64,000 nucleotides of DNA, from contig JADJOC010000009.1 in the NCBI GenBank assembly GCA_016713965.1, forward strand, positions 372,001 to 436,000, written 5' to 3'. The notes beneath the pieces are model-generated. The model saw only the letters and a list, made by a program, of their open reading frames with translations. It was not told the origin of the DNA and searched no databases. Origin of the DNA: Chitinophagaceae bacterium. GTDB lineage: Bacteria > Bacteroidota > Bacteroidia > Chitinophagales > Chitinophagaceae. Each line of letters opens with the position of its first letter. Within the stretch, counting starts at the first letter, position 1. The position numbers and the translations under genes were made by a program. Of the stretch, positions 17,388 through 27,277 are shown in pieces.

Positions 17388-17418
17388 AAGTCGCAGGTCA
17401 AAATCCTGCGGCTTTTTT
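17388..17418 (+). terminator. Terminator of gldJ
   Basis: AAGTCGCAGG pairs with CCTGCGGCTT (one G-T pair) around a 7-base loop, with TTTTTT at 17413-17418. It lies just beyond the gldJ stop. Confidence 0.85.
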
Positions 17419-17493
17419 ATATGCTTTGGTTAAACAGCATAATGTAATAAATAACACCATGACTTAGCCCAAACTCAATTCGTAAAAACATGT

Positions 17494-17541
17494 GTACACA
17501 CGGTAGGCCCGAAAGTGGGTCGCACTTTTATGCCACATACC
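17494..17541. repeat. Dispersed repeat, family A copy 3 (degenerate)
   Basis: This copy keeps the outer boxes (GTAGGCCCGAAAGTGGGTCGCAC and ATGCCACATA) but has lost most of the GC hairpin. Confidence 0.5.
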
Positions 17542-17640
17542 ACCTGGCAACATTTTCATAGACTGAATCATCTATTGGCTTTAAATTTCTTATACTTTGT
17601 ATGGAAATGCATATATTTTACATCTTACTAAAAATTTAAA

Positions 17641-18192
17641 ATGAAAAAAATTAGACTAGTTATTACAACTGTTTTATTAATATCAGTATTCTTTTCTTCC
17701 TGCGCACAACCAAATAAAAGCAGCCATAATAAAAAAGATATTATAGAAAAAAATTCTACAGATACTTCAAAATATGTAATCATTAAATACGATTCTTCTT
17801 TTCTTCCATGGGTTTTTAAAAATGTTTCCCCTGCAACTTTATCAGGTTCTGAAATAGAAAATATTGAAACTATACTAAAAAAAGGTATAGATAATTATAA
17901 TATAAAACAACAGGAAATTTTTGATAAAAAATATAAGCCTCTACCGAATAATAATTTTAAGCTTGAAGATTTTATTATTGATATAAAAAAATATTACAGC
18001 CATTACGTTCCTGTGATTAATGAAAAAGGTGAAAAAGAAGTTTGGATAAATTGCTTTTGTGATAGATCGTATTACAACGATTGGAAAAAAGAAATTTTAG
18101 TAGTAATGGATGGCGGGAATTGTCATTTCAACGTCATTATCAATTTAACAACCAAAACTTATTACAAGTTAAAGGTAAATGGGAATGCATAA
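17641..18192 (+). CDS. Lipoprotein of unknown function
   Basis: The 183-residue product starts with a signal peptide ending in the lipobox VFFSSC (Cys at about residue 21), followed by QPNKSSHNKKD. The mature domain contains LEDFIIDIKKYYSHYVPV, KEVWINCFCDRSYYNDWKKEI and DGGNCHFNVIINLTTKTYYKLKVNG. Similar small domains occur in Bacteroidota lipoproteins without assigned function. The CFC and GGNC cysteines might form disulfides. It stands alone ahead of the broken methyltransferase gene. Confidence 0.78.
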   Translation: MKKIRLVITTVLLISVFFSSCAQPNKSSHNKKDIIEKNSTDTSKYVIIKYDSSFLPWVFKNVSPATLSGSEIENIETILKKGIDNYNIKQQEIFDKKYKPLPNNNFKLEDFIIDIKKYYSHYVPVINEKGEKEVWINCFCDRSYYNDWKKEILVVMDGGNCHFNVIINLTTKTYYKLKVNGNA

Positions 18193-18254
18193 AACTAAAT
18201 AGGATTATCAACCCATTTATCGCCATATTTTATATTTTTATAAAAAATAAGGTG

Positions 18255-18881
18255 ATGAATACACAACAAGCCTACAATACCTGGGCATCGCAATATGATA
18301 CTAATCATAATAAAACAAGAGATTTAGAAGCTAAGGCATTGCGTATATACCTAACCGGTATATCATTTAACAACTGCCTATAAATAGGCTGCGGTACAGG
18401 AAAAAATTCAATATGGCTTGCTGAAAAAGCAAAACAAATAACTGCTGTTGATCTTTCGGATGAAATGTTAGCAAAAGCTAAAGAAAAAATCATATCGGAT
18501 AAAATTGAATTCATCCAGGCTGACATTACATCCCCTTGGACATTCAGAAAAAAATCATATGACCTGGTAAGCTTTAGTTTAGTACTTGAACATATCGAAA
18601 ATCTTGAACACATTTTTGAGCAAGCAGCTAATTCTTTAAATAATGGCGGCTACGTATATATTGGCGAACTGCACCCCTTTAAACAATATACCGGATCAAA
18701 AGCAAGGTTTGAAACAGAGAATGGACAGCAAATAGTTGATTGTTTTACGCATCATATATCAGATTTTATACAGGCTGCAAAGAAATATGGATTAAGGCTA
18801 ATTGATATCAATGAATTTTTTGATGATGAGGGTAGTAATGAAATACCAAGAATTCTGGTAATAATTTTAAAGAAAATATAA
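18255..18881 (+). pseudogene. Class I SAM methyltransferase with in-frame stop at motif I
   Basis: A single frame from the ATG at 18255 to 18881 encodes a 208-residue class I methyltransferase, except for a TAA at 18381-18383. The stop lies immediately before the SAM-binding motif I (IGCGTGKNSIWLAE), where relatives have an acidic residue, so one substitution such as GAA to TAA would explain it. Further motifs are intact: ITAVDLSDEMLAKAKEK, FIQADI, FSLVLEHI and GGYVYIGELHP. The 43-codon upstream part reads MNTQQAYNTWASQYDTN, a normal family start. Translation could restart inside, but such a product would lack the N-terminal cap. Confidence 0.82.
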
Positions 18882-18941
18882 TTCACCTGCCAGGTTTATT
18901 TAGAACCAGTAAATGCAGTTTTTTAATTCTTAATATATAAA

Positions 18942-18978
18942 TTATAATTGTCAGACGGAGACCGTCAGACAATTATAA
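18942..18978. terminator. Hairpin overlapping the uvrA stop codon
   Basis: A 17-base arm at 18942-18958 pairs with 18962-18978 around AGA, with a single A-A mismatch. The core GTCAGACGG/CCGTCAGAC recurs in the hairpin at 46172-46204. It includes the uvrA stop codon (18973-18975) and probably terminates transcription from both sides. Confidence 0.65.
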
Positions 18979-21933
18979 AAACTTTGCTGTATAGCTTTCT
19001 TTACATTTTTTAAGCCCTGCTGGAGTCCCGGCAAATACTAATTGTCCACCTTCATCACCTGCTTCGGGTCCAAGGTCAATCACCCAATCGGCACTTTTTA
19101 TAACATCAGTATTATGCTCTATTACAATAATGGAATGCCCCTGCTCTATCAATGCATTAAATGAGCCCAACAATTTTTTTATATCATGAAAATGCAGCCC
19201 GGTAGTAGGTTCATCAAAAATAAAAAGTATCTGCCCATGGCTCCTTCCTTTGCCTAAAAAAGAAGCCAGCTTTACCCGTTGTGCTTCGCCACCGCTTAGG
19301 GTATCTGAAGACTGCCCCAGCTTAATATAGCCCAATCCCACATCAGATAAGGGTTGTATTTTTTTTGCCACATCTGCGCCGTCCTTATTTTTACCATCGG
19401 GAGATGATGAAAAAAATTCGATGGCTTCATCCACGCTCATTTCCAGTACATCAAAAATATTTTTCTCTTTATAGGTTACTTCCAGCACTTCTTCTTTAAA
19501 CCGTTTTCCATTGCATATATCACATACAAGGTGCACATCAGCCAAAAATTGCATCTCCACAACTTGTTCTCCTTCACCTTTACAGGTATCGCAGCGGCCT
19601 CCGTCTACATTAAATGAAAAATGCTTGGGCATAAAGCCCCGCATCTTGCTTAAAGGTAATTTGCTGTACAAATCCCTTATTTCATCATAAGCTTTTATAT
19701 AAGTAACAGGATTGCTACGGGATGATTTACCAATAGGGTTCTGGTCTACCATTTCTATTTGAGTTATGACCTCAATATCACCAGAGATATTTTTAAATAT
19801 CCCGGCCTTATCAATAGTCTCTCCTTTTAATTTTTTTAGTGCTGGGTATAATATCTGCTTGATTAATGTGGTTTTACCACTACCGCTCACCCCACTAACG
19901 GCACAGAGTACCTGTAGCGGAAAAGTCACATCGATATTACGCAAATTGTTTTGCCTGGCACCTTCAATGGTAATAAATTGTTTCCATTTACGTACCTGCT
20001 TAGGCGCTTCAATTTTCAGGTTCCCTGAAAGATATTTTCCTGTAAGGCTTTCAGGATTTTTTACAATGGCATCATAATTACCCGTTGCAATTACTTCACC
20101 ACCCAGGTGGCTTGCCAAAGGCCCCATATCAATAATATAATCAGCTTCCCTCATCATTAATTCATCATGCTCCACTACTATTACAGTATTGCCCAAGTCT
20201 CTTAATTCTTTTAATACTGTTATTAATTTTTGCGTATCCCTGCTGTGAAGCCCGATTGATGGCTCATCCAAAATGTATAATGAGTTGGTAAGATTGCTGC
20301 CCAGGCTGCGGGTAAGCTGTATGCGCTGGCTTTCGCCACCACTTAACGAATTGGCAAGACGGTTAAGTGTAAGGTAACCTAATCCAACATCGATTAATGT
20401 TTTGATACGATGTTTTACTTCAATTAAAATCCGTTTTGCAACCTGGTTTTCGAATACTGATAATTTTAATTCGCTGAACCATTTTTGGAGATCCCTCACC
20501 GGCATCTCACATAAATGCCCGATATGCATATCATTCACTTTTACATACAAGGCTTCTTTACGCAACCGGTAACCTTTACATTCCTGGCAAAGCGTTTTGC
20601 CCCTGTACCTGCTTAGTAAAACCCTGTATTGCACCTTATATAAATTTTGATGCACTTCTTTAAAAAAATCATTAATGCCATATACATGTTCATTGCCTTC
20701 CCATAATACCTGCCATTGCTGTTTAGACAAATCTATAACAGGCTTATGAATAGGAAAATCTATTTTTTTTGCTGCTTTAATAAACTGGTCCTTCCAGGCG
20801 CTTAATTTTTCGCCTTTCCATGGGGCGATCGCACCTTCGTATATGCTTAACTGTTTGTTAGGTATTACCAGGTCTTCATCAATACCCAATACCTGTGAGA
20901 AACCTTCACAAGCCGGGCATGCACCATAAGGATTATTAAAAGAAAATAAGTTGGGAACAGGTTCTTCAAACTGCAAACCGTCGAGTTCAAATTTATTGCT
21001 AAAATGTATATTTTTATTCCCGTTTATCTCCAAAATCATAGCTCCTTCACCTTCATAGAAAGCAGTATTGGCTGAATCGGCAATGCGATGCTTATCTTCT
21101 TCGTCAAATAACTTGGTGATAATACGATCCACAAGAACAAAAATGTTGTGAGACGTAAGATGTGGGACACCAGATACGGAACCGAAATTATGAGCGTCAA
21201 ATTTTGTATTCAATTCCTTATTACTGAATTCCAACAATTCCTCTATTCGTAATATTTCGCTTATCGTTGCTAACTTTTCACTTTTCACATTTTTCACGGT
21301 TCTCTTTTCATTTTTCGCGGTTGTTGCTTCACGAATATATAACCTTGTAAATCCTTTTTGCAGTAAAATATTCAACTCTTCTTTAATCTCTCTTTTTTTA
21401 GAGAGCCTGAATGGCACAAGCATTAAAACCTTATCGCCCTCGGGCAATTGTTCAATTGCCTTTATTACATCTGTTACATCATCTTTTTTTACGATGTTGC
21501 CGCTTATGGGTGAAATTGTTTTTCCAACTCTTGCATATAATAATCTAAGGTAATCGTATAGCTCCGTCATGCTACCAACCGTACTCCGGGGAGTACGTGT
21601 AATTACTTTCTGCTCAATAGCGATAGCCGGGCACAATCCTTTTATATATTCTACATCAGGCTTGTTCATGCGCTGCATAAATTGCCTGGCATAAGCACTC
21701 AGGCTTTCTGCATATCTTCTTTGGCCTTCTGCAAATAAAGTATCTATTGTAAGCGATGATTTACCTGAGCCGGAAACCCCGGTAACTACTACCAGCTTGT
21801 TTCTTGGTATATTTACTGTCACATTTTTTAAGTTATGCACATTTGCATTCTTAATATAAATGTCATTTGAATTAACCTGGCCGGATAATTTTTCTATTGG
21901 AGTAATTGATTTGCTTTTAATCATGGAAGGCAA
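18973..21933 (-). CDS. uvrA: Excinuclease ABC subunit A (UvrA), with unusual linkers
   Basis: The 986-residue protein has two ABC ATPase halves: Walker A GVSGSGKSS near residue 52, LSGGESQR signature and ILDEPSIGLH Walker B in the first; GVSGSGKTT, LSGGEAQR and FIFDEPTTGLH in the second. It recognises DNA lesions with UvrB in nucleotide excision repair. The second zinc module (CDTCKGEG and CDICNGK) is intact. In the first, only CPACEG is kept and the earlier CxxC is replaced by ELDG. Two linker segments (bases 21272-21321 and 21145-21172) look like intergenic-repeat DNA read in frame. Bacteroidota often have two UvrA paralogs, and this may be the second one. Confidence 0.92.
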   Translation of the reverse strand: MPSMIKSKSITPIEKLSGQVNSNDIYIKNANVHNLKNVTVNIPRNKLVVVTGVSGSGKSSLTIDTLFAEGQRRYAESLSAYARQFMQRMNKPDVEYIKGLCPAIAIEQKVITRTPRSTVGSMTELYDYLRLLYARVGKTISPISGNIVKKDDVTDVIKAIEQLPEGDKVLMLVPFRLSKKREIKEELNILLQKGFTRLYIREATTAKNEKRTVKNVKSEKLATISEILRIEELLEFSNKELNTKFDAHNFGSVSGVPHLTSHNIFVLVDRIITKLFDEEDKHRIADSANTAFYEGEGAMILEINGNKNIHFSNKFELDGLQFEEPVPNLFSFNNPYGACPACEGFSQVLGIDEDLVIPNKQLSIYEGAIAPWKGEKLSAWKDQFIKAAKKIDFPIHKPVIDLSKQQWQVLWEGNEHVYGINDFFKEVHQNLYKVQYRVLLSRYRGKTLCQECKGYRLRKEALYVKVNDMHIGHLCEMPVRDLQKWFSELKLSVFENQVAKRILIEVKHRIKTLIDVGLGYLTLNRLANSLSGGESQRIQLTRSLGSNLTNSLYILDEPSIGLHSRDTQKLITVLKELRDLGNTVIVVEHDELMMREADYIIDMGPLASHLGGEVIATGNYDAIVKNPESLTGKYLSGNLKIEAPKQVRKWKQFITIEGARQNNLRNIDVTFPLQVLCAVSGVSGSGKTTLIKQILYPALKKLKGETIDKAGIFKNISGDIEVITQIEMVDQNPIGKSSRSNPVTYIKAYDEIRDLYSKLPLSKMRGFMPKHFSFNVDGGRCDTCKGEGEQVVEMQFLADVHLVCDICNGKRFKEEVLEVTYKEKNIFDVLEMSVDEAIEFFSSSPDGKNKDGADVAKKIQPLSDVGLGYIKLGQSSDTLSGGEAQRVKLASFLGKGRSHGQILFIFDEPTTGLHFHDIKKLLGSFNALIEQGHSIIVIEHNTDVIKSADWVIDLGPEAGDEGGQLVFAGTPAGLKKCKESYTAKFL

Positions 21934-22200
21934 AGGTAGATAGTTATCGCTGGTTAAATATTTGACTAATAAAAAACTTATTAAATGATATAAAAAATAT
22001 ATAAGTATTAAAATATATTATTAAGAAAAATGTTAAGAAAATGTTGGAAAAATTTGGAAAACTAAAAAACGTATAGTATATTCACAATTCCAAATGTCCA
22101 GTAAACGAAAAGCCTGAAACCTAATATTTGTTAGAATTCTACGCAAATCCTTATTGGAGATTTTATCCAAACCATATTCCTAAACCAAAAGTAGAATTCC

Positions 22201-22782
22201 ATGAAATTCCTTACAACACTAACAGACAAGCAGCTGATCCATTTATATATGGAAGGCAATGCTGAAGCTCTTTCGACACTTGTAATGCGTTACAAAAACA
22301 AAATTTTCACTTCAATTTATTTATTGGTAAAAGACAGGCACCTGGCTGAAGATATTTTCCAGGATGTATTTATCAAGGTAATTGATACTTTAAGAAGTGG
22401 AAAATATACCGATGAGGGAAAATTTTTACCCTGGACAATGCGTATTGCACATAATATGTGCGTAGATCATTTTAGAAAAGTAAAACGCAGCCCAACGGTT
22501 AAAACGAGTGATGACCGTGATATTTTTGAAGTTATAAATTTTTCTGAACCTGGTGCAGACCATCACATGATGACCGGCCAAAGCCATGAAAGAATTAGAA
22601 AGATGGTAGATTTATTACCTGAAGATCAGCGTGAAGTCATTGTTTTAAGACATTATGCTAATTTAAGCTTTAAAGAAATATCCGATTTGACACGCTGCAG
22701 CATCAATACAGCCTTGGGTAGAATGAGATATGGCTTAATAAACTTAAGGAGAATGATGACAGAAAAACAAATTGCATTATAA
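22201..22782 (+). CDS. ECF-type RNA polymerase sigma factor
   Basis: The 193-residue protein has sigma region 2 (LVMRYKNKIFTSIYLLVKDRHLAEDIFQDVFIKV, then the -10-binding FLPWTMRIAHNMCVDHFRK) and region 4 (LPEDQREVIVLRHYANLSFKEISDLTRCSINTALGRMRYGL), joined by a short acidic linker. No anti-sigma gene is adjacent. The 266-base region upstream, shared with uvrA, has no repeats and probably carries both promoters. A terminator follows, so it is a single-gene unit. Regulon cannot be inferred. Confidence 0.93.
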   Translation: MKFLTTLTDKQLIHLYMEGNAEALSTLVMRYKNKIFTSIYLLVKDRHLAEDIFQDVFIKVIDTLRSGKYTDEGKFLPWTMRIAHNMCVDHFRKVKRSPTVKTSDDRDIFEVINFSEPGADHHMMTGQSHERIRKMVDLLPEDQREVIVLRHYANLSFKEISDLTRCSINTALGRMRYGLINLRRMMTEKQIAL

Positions 22783-22835
22783 GTTTTTTTATATGAAAAA
22801 AATAGACATTACACAATAACTCATCAATAAACTTC

Positions 22836-22866
22836 AAAACCCTTGCTAACTGCAGGGGTTTTTTGA
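22836..22866 (+). terminator. Terminator of the sigma factor gene
   Basis: AAAACCCTTGC pairs with GCAGGGGTTTT (11 bp with one T-G pair) around TAACT, continuing as TTTTTT. Confidence 0.9.
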
Positions 22867-22997
22867 TTATCAAAGCGGTTAATAAAGCTCAACGGATCTT
22901 CTTAGCCAGTACTAAAGCTGAATAACGTAACTAAAGCATGCAGCCCAAATTATAATAGAATTTATAGGATAGCTTAAGTAAAAATTGTATTAACAAA

Positions 22998-24999
22998 TTA
23001 TTTAAGAAAAGCTGCTTTTACTTTTTCCAAATTATCAATAAAATCCTGTGGGCCTTTTGTAGCATCATAACCATAACCCTGTGGTGCCAATAACTTTTCG
23101 TCAGTATTTATAAAAACATAATTGGGCTGGCCGCTTGCACGAATGAGTTTTTGCTGAAAGTGTTCATTTTTATCTCCCACTGTTTCTACTTTAGCGCCTA
23201 ATAAATCTGAATAAAACTTTTCTGTGTCAGGCAATTCTTCATCATCATAATCACAAAACAAAGAAGCTACTACAAAATCATTTTTCATACGCTTCATCAC
23301 TTCACCATTTACCCAGATTTTAGATTCAAATTCCCTGCAGTTAACACAATTAATGCCTGTAAAATCCAGCATCAAAGGTTTTTTAAGAATTTTTGCCGCA
23401 GCCAAAGCTTCTTCATAATCATAATAAATAACAAGGCCGCTTTTTTTTGGCTGCCAATGGTTCGTAAAGGCTTAGTCTTTTAACATACTTGTAAGGTGGC
23501 ATTGCCGCACTTTCCGTTGCTGAAGCCGGATCTGCTTCATGTGTATTTTCATTATTATACAAGATAAAATCCTGTGTACCCATCGGTGGTACAAAACCAG
23601 ATACAGCATTTAAAGGTGCACAACATAAACCCGGGATCAAATAAATGGAAAATGCAAAAGATGTAAGTGCCAGCATTAATCTGGATACAGGAACATACGG
23701 TATCCCAAAATCATTCTTAGGCAACCCGCTATCGTGCTTAAATTGAATTTTTCCTAAAAAGTATAGGCCAAGCAGGATAAATATTACTACCCAGAGAATA
23801 ATAAATATTTCCCTGTCTAAAATACGCCAGCCTTTGGCAATATCCGCATTGCTTAAAAATTTTAAGGCAAGGGCTAATTCTAAAAAGCCGAGGGTTACTT
23901 TTAAAGCATTTTGCCAGCCCCCGCTACGGGTTAAGTTTTTCATTAAGGCAGGAAAAAAAGCAAATATTGCAAAAGGCAGTGCAAGGCCAAGTCCAAAACC
24001 AAACATCCCTACTGCAGGTGCCAGCCTGCTGCCGGATGATAATCCTAACAAAGAGGCCACAAAATTACCTGTACAGCTAAAAGATACTACAACTAACGTT
24101 AGCGCCATAAAAAAGATACCGGTATAACTGTTAGAATTTGATTTGCTATCTAATTTATTAGCCCAGCTTGATGGTAAATTAATTTCAAAAGCTCCTAAAA
24201 AAGACACACCAAAAATTACAAACATTACAAATAAAACAATATTAAATATCCAGTTAGTGGAAAGATTATTAATTGTATTTTGTGGTAAAACCGGGCCTGT
24301 CAGCACACCCACCAAAGTATAAATTATTAAGATAGATATAGCGTAAAATAAAGTGTTGCGCCTTCCTTGAGATGCAGTTTTGCTTTTCTTTATAAATACA
24401 CTTACCGTAACCGGCACAAGCGCATACACACAAGGTGATAAAAATGCTATCAGTCCAGCCAAAAAACCGGCAATAAGCAAACCCGCCAGCGAAAATGATT
24501 TAGTGTTATTATTAACAATAATGGTATTAGAATCCCCTGATTTATATTGAAACTGCATAGAGATCTTTTCCTCGCCTGTCTGTATGCCTTCATCTTTTTT
24601 ATAATAAAAATTTATGAGTCCCTTTATGCGTATGCTATCGCCGGAGTTTAGTTTTATTTTTTGCCGCCATTCCACCACATCTGTAAAATATTTAATGGCA
24701 GTTTGCAAAGAAGAATCGTTTGCTGTATGCAGGTTTCCATTTTCAGTTAAGCTGTCTGCCAGGAAACGATGCAGGGAGCTATCAAAACTTATAGTAGTAT
24801 TTACTGGCAGTTCGTCCGAAATTTTTTGTATGGAAAAGAGTTGGACACCCGGGGCCGGCGTTGCCTTAATTGACAATATAAAAACTCCATTCTCCTGCTC
24901 CTCTTTATGAAAACTAAAATGCACAAGATCATCTTGTGCACGGGCTATAAATGCTATGAATAAAAAGGCAGCTAAGGCCAATATCTGTTTTAGACTCAT
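22998..24999 (-). CDS. dsbD: DsbD-type thiol:disulfide interchange protein, frame broken in an A8 run
   Basis: The upstream 526-residue frame has a signal peptide, a periplasmic domain and a CcdA/DsbD-beta membrane domain with the redox cysteines in LSPCVYALVPV and SFSCTGNF. The downstream 135-residue frame is a thioredoxin-like domain with LDFTGINCVNCREFE. They are joined by skipping one base of the homopolymer at 23441-23448 (eight A on the coding strand), which restores GLVIYYDYEEALAAAKIL. The restored protein has 666 residues. It would carry electrons across the inner membrane to periplasmic disulfides. The DsbD-alpha-like gene just upstream probably provides the N-terminal partner. An indel error, a real mutation or slippage are all possible. 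Confidence 0.85.
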
Positions 25000-25007
25000 T
25001 ACGCTTG

Positions 25008-25457
25008 CTAGTTTAACGCAATATTAAATTCATAAGTTGTAGGCGGAAGGCATTTTTTATCATCACAAATCATATATTCAACACTACCACTCACATTGGT
25101 TTTAACTTTTGTTTTTTGCTTTACAATTTGTATAAAATCTACTGTTCCTGAATAAAATTTTTGCTGGTTATTCCATATCTCATCATTTACAGATATTAGC
25201 TTACCTTTTTCCTTTGCCGCACCTTCAATACTTAATAACGCATTTTTATTAAATTTAAAAGAAGTTGGTACCGGCCCTTCACCGGTAAACTGGGAATATA
25301 TATGAAACCCGGCAGGAACCTTTGCCGTAAAATGTATTTCGTATTTGCCATCGGCTAATTTCTTTGTAGAGGATGTCCAGGTAACTTTTGTGTATTGTGC
25401 AAATAGTGTAACTGACAATAATAGAACAGATGCTACGAGTATAAATTTTTTCATCAC
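25008..25457 (-). CDS. DsbD N-terminal (alpha) domain-like periplasmic protein
   Basis: The 149-residue protein has a signal peptide ending near residue 20 (LFAQ). Its mature region matches the DsbD-alpha immunoglobulin-like fold (GKYEIHFTAKVPAGFHIYSQ) and ends with the paired cysteines in MICDDKKCLPPTTYEF, equivalent to the redox pair of DsbD-alpha. It starts the operon and ends eight bases before the dsbD gene. It probably passes electrons from the DsbD thioredoxin domain to periplasmic substrates. Confidence 0.85.
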   Translation of the reverse strand: MMKKFILVASVLLLSVTLFAQYTKVTWTSSTKKLADGKYEIHFTAKVPAGFHIYSQFTGEGPVPTSFKFNKNALLSIEGAAKEKGKLISVNDEIWNNQQKFYSGTVDFIQIVKQKTKVKTNVSGSVEYMICDDKKCLPPTTYEFNIALN

Positions 25458-25533
25458 TTATTTTTATTATCACAAAGATATTATCATTTGTATACCCAAT
25501 ACCAATTATAATGCCGTTTTAACGATTTTAACT

Positions 25534-26205
25534 TTAGTTTATAGCAAATAAATGGTTAAATATCTTTTTGCCATCCTCATTGCCAAGTAAATGATTACAA
25601 GCTCTTTCAGGATGAGGCATCATACCATATACATTTCTTTCTTTATTGCATATACCTGCAATACTATGAATGGCACCATTTGGATTGTAAGCAGGTGCTA
25701 TATTCCCGTTTTCATTACAATACCTGTAAATAACCTGACGGTGGGATTCGAGCTCTTCCAACTGTTTCTCATTAGCATAATAGCGTCCTTCGCCATGTGC
25801 AATAGGGATCTTCAAAGGAGTTCCGTAATCATTTATTACATCTTTAATAAAAACGTTTTTACAAATAAATTTTTGGCCTGCATTGCGCAATAAAACTCCG
25901 GGCAATAAACCGCTTTCACATAAAATCTGGAATCCATTACAAATTCCTAATACTTTACCGCCTTTGCCTGCAAACTTTATTACACTTTGCATCATTGGGC
26001 TAAACCGGGCAATTGCTCCGCAACGGAGATAATCACCATAACTAAACCCTCCTGGCAAAACAATACAATCATCTGTAGAAAACATACTAAGGTCTTTGTC
26101 CTTGTGCCATAACTGTATTACCTCTTGCTGCAAATTACACTCAAGGGATGTTACCATATCCTTATCACAATTACTACCGGGGAAAACAACAACGCCAAAT
26201 TTCAT
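25534..26205 (-). CDS. purQ: Phosphoribosylformylglycinamidine synthase, glutaminase subunit
   Basis: The 223-residue class I glutamine amidotransferase supplies ammonia to PurL for the fourth step of purine synthesis. Seen are the start MKFGVVVFPGSNCDKDM, LPGGFSYGDYLRCGAIAR, the catalytic Cys in VLGICNGFQIL near residue 92, and the His-Glu pair in MMPHPERACN near residue 200. A separate PurQ implies a PurL without a fused glutaminase elsewhere, yet many Bacteroidota use a fused PurL; both arrangements occur. It is on the same strand as its neighbours. Confidence 0.94.
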   Translation of the reverse strand: MKFGVVVFPGSNCDKDMVTSLECNLQQEVIQLWHKDKDLSMFSTDDCIVLPGGFSYGDYLRCGAIARFSPMMQSVIKFAGKGGKVLGICNGFQILCESGLLPGVLLRNAGQKFICKNVFIKDVINDYGTPLKIPIAHGEGRYYANEKQLEELESHRQVIYRYCNENGNIAPAYNPNGAIHSIAGICNKERNVYGMMPHPERACNHLLGNEDGKKIFNHLFAIN

Positions 26206-26255
26206 ATTAAAATATTATAAACGGTAATGTAAAGGTAAAGTTTAGTTGGCAGAAA

Positions 26256-27230
26256 TTATACCCAGTAATTAATGAGTATTACAAAAATTATTATTAACCA
26301 ATGTAGAACTAACGACAACCATTTTTTGGTATAAAAATATGTTGACGACATGAATGCTGAAACCGGGATAGCACATAATATCCAGTAATTAAAATTACTG
26401 GTTGCATTTATAAATGGAACAAATACAGTAATAATTGTATAGAAAAAAAGGAGGTTCCAGCTTTTCCGGGTCTGGATAAGCTGCTTTTTAAAATTTTGCT
26501 GAATAAAAAATAACCCGATAACAACAATAATTAATAAAATAATAATTGCAGTGTATGCCCAGTTATTTTGCACAAACCTGGGGTAAGTAATTACAAACCC
26601 GGGGAATACATAAGTTCTCCATTGATCAGTTAAAAAAATTATTGTCAATAAAAAATAATAAGGCGTAATAATCCCCAATAATGCAATCAGCCATTCGGCT
26701 ATATTAAATGCACGGGTAAATAATAATCCAAAAATAATTAATGCAACAAATGCTATTGATGGAAAATAAAAAAATGTACTAAATCCAATAGCTATACCGA
26801 TGTTAAACAATACAACTTTCGGTTTTTGCTTATTATGCAATTTACTCATTTGCGACCATACCCATATTAATATGGTATTTATTATTAAAGAGGCAGACAG
26901 CACATTCCATTCGGCAAATAAAGAAGTAACCAACAGGTAACTCATCCCTACTAAATAGTTAGGTTTTTGCAATAGGCGTTGTTCATTACATAATTTATTA
27001 AAACTAACTGCCTGTGCATATAATAAAATAAAAGTAAGTCTTGAATATATGAAAGGAACGGTACTGCCAGAAGGCGATAACCATTTTAGAAAACCTTTAT
27101 ACAAAAAACCATCAATACGCTGAGGCTGTGGAATGACGGGATGCAAAAATACCGGGAGCTTAAGCAGTAAACCATATATCAAAAGCAAAAATGTATTAAA
27201 CGGATTATTAGCTTTAAATATGCCTGTCAA
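26256..27230 (-). CDS. Polytopic membrane protein, DUF6427-like
   Basis: The 324-residue protein has about nine to ten hydrophobic helices over its entire length. The start MTGIFKANNPFNTFLLLIYGLLLKLP, an arginine-containing loop PQPQRIDGFLYK, and the central RAFNIAEWLIALLG fit the DUF6427 family of Bacteroidota inner-membrane proteins. No transport or catalytic motif is known for it. It is encoded between purQ and a secreted hypothetical protein on the same strand. Confidence 0.75.
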   Translation of the reverse strand: MTGIFKANNPFNTFLLLIYGLLLKLPVFLHPVIPQPQRIDGFLYKGFLKWLSPSGSTVPFIYSRLTFILLYAQAVSFNKLCNEQRLLQKPNYLVGMSYLLVTSLFAEWNVLSASLIINTILIWVWSQMSKLHNKQKPKVVLFNIGIAIGFSTFFYFPSIAFVALIIFGLLFTRAFNIAEWLIALLGIITPYYFLLTIIFLTDQWRTYVFPGFVITYPRFVQNNWAYTAIIILLIIVVIGLFFIQQNFKKQLIQTRKSWNLLFFYTIITVFVPFINATSNFNYWILCAIPVSAFMSSTYFYTKKWLSLVLHWLIIIFVILINYWV

Positions 27231-27277
27231 AATATAGCTTGATGAAGTGATGAAAACTGTTTAGGGAAGAAGTGCAT

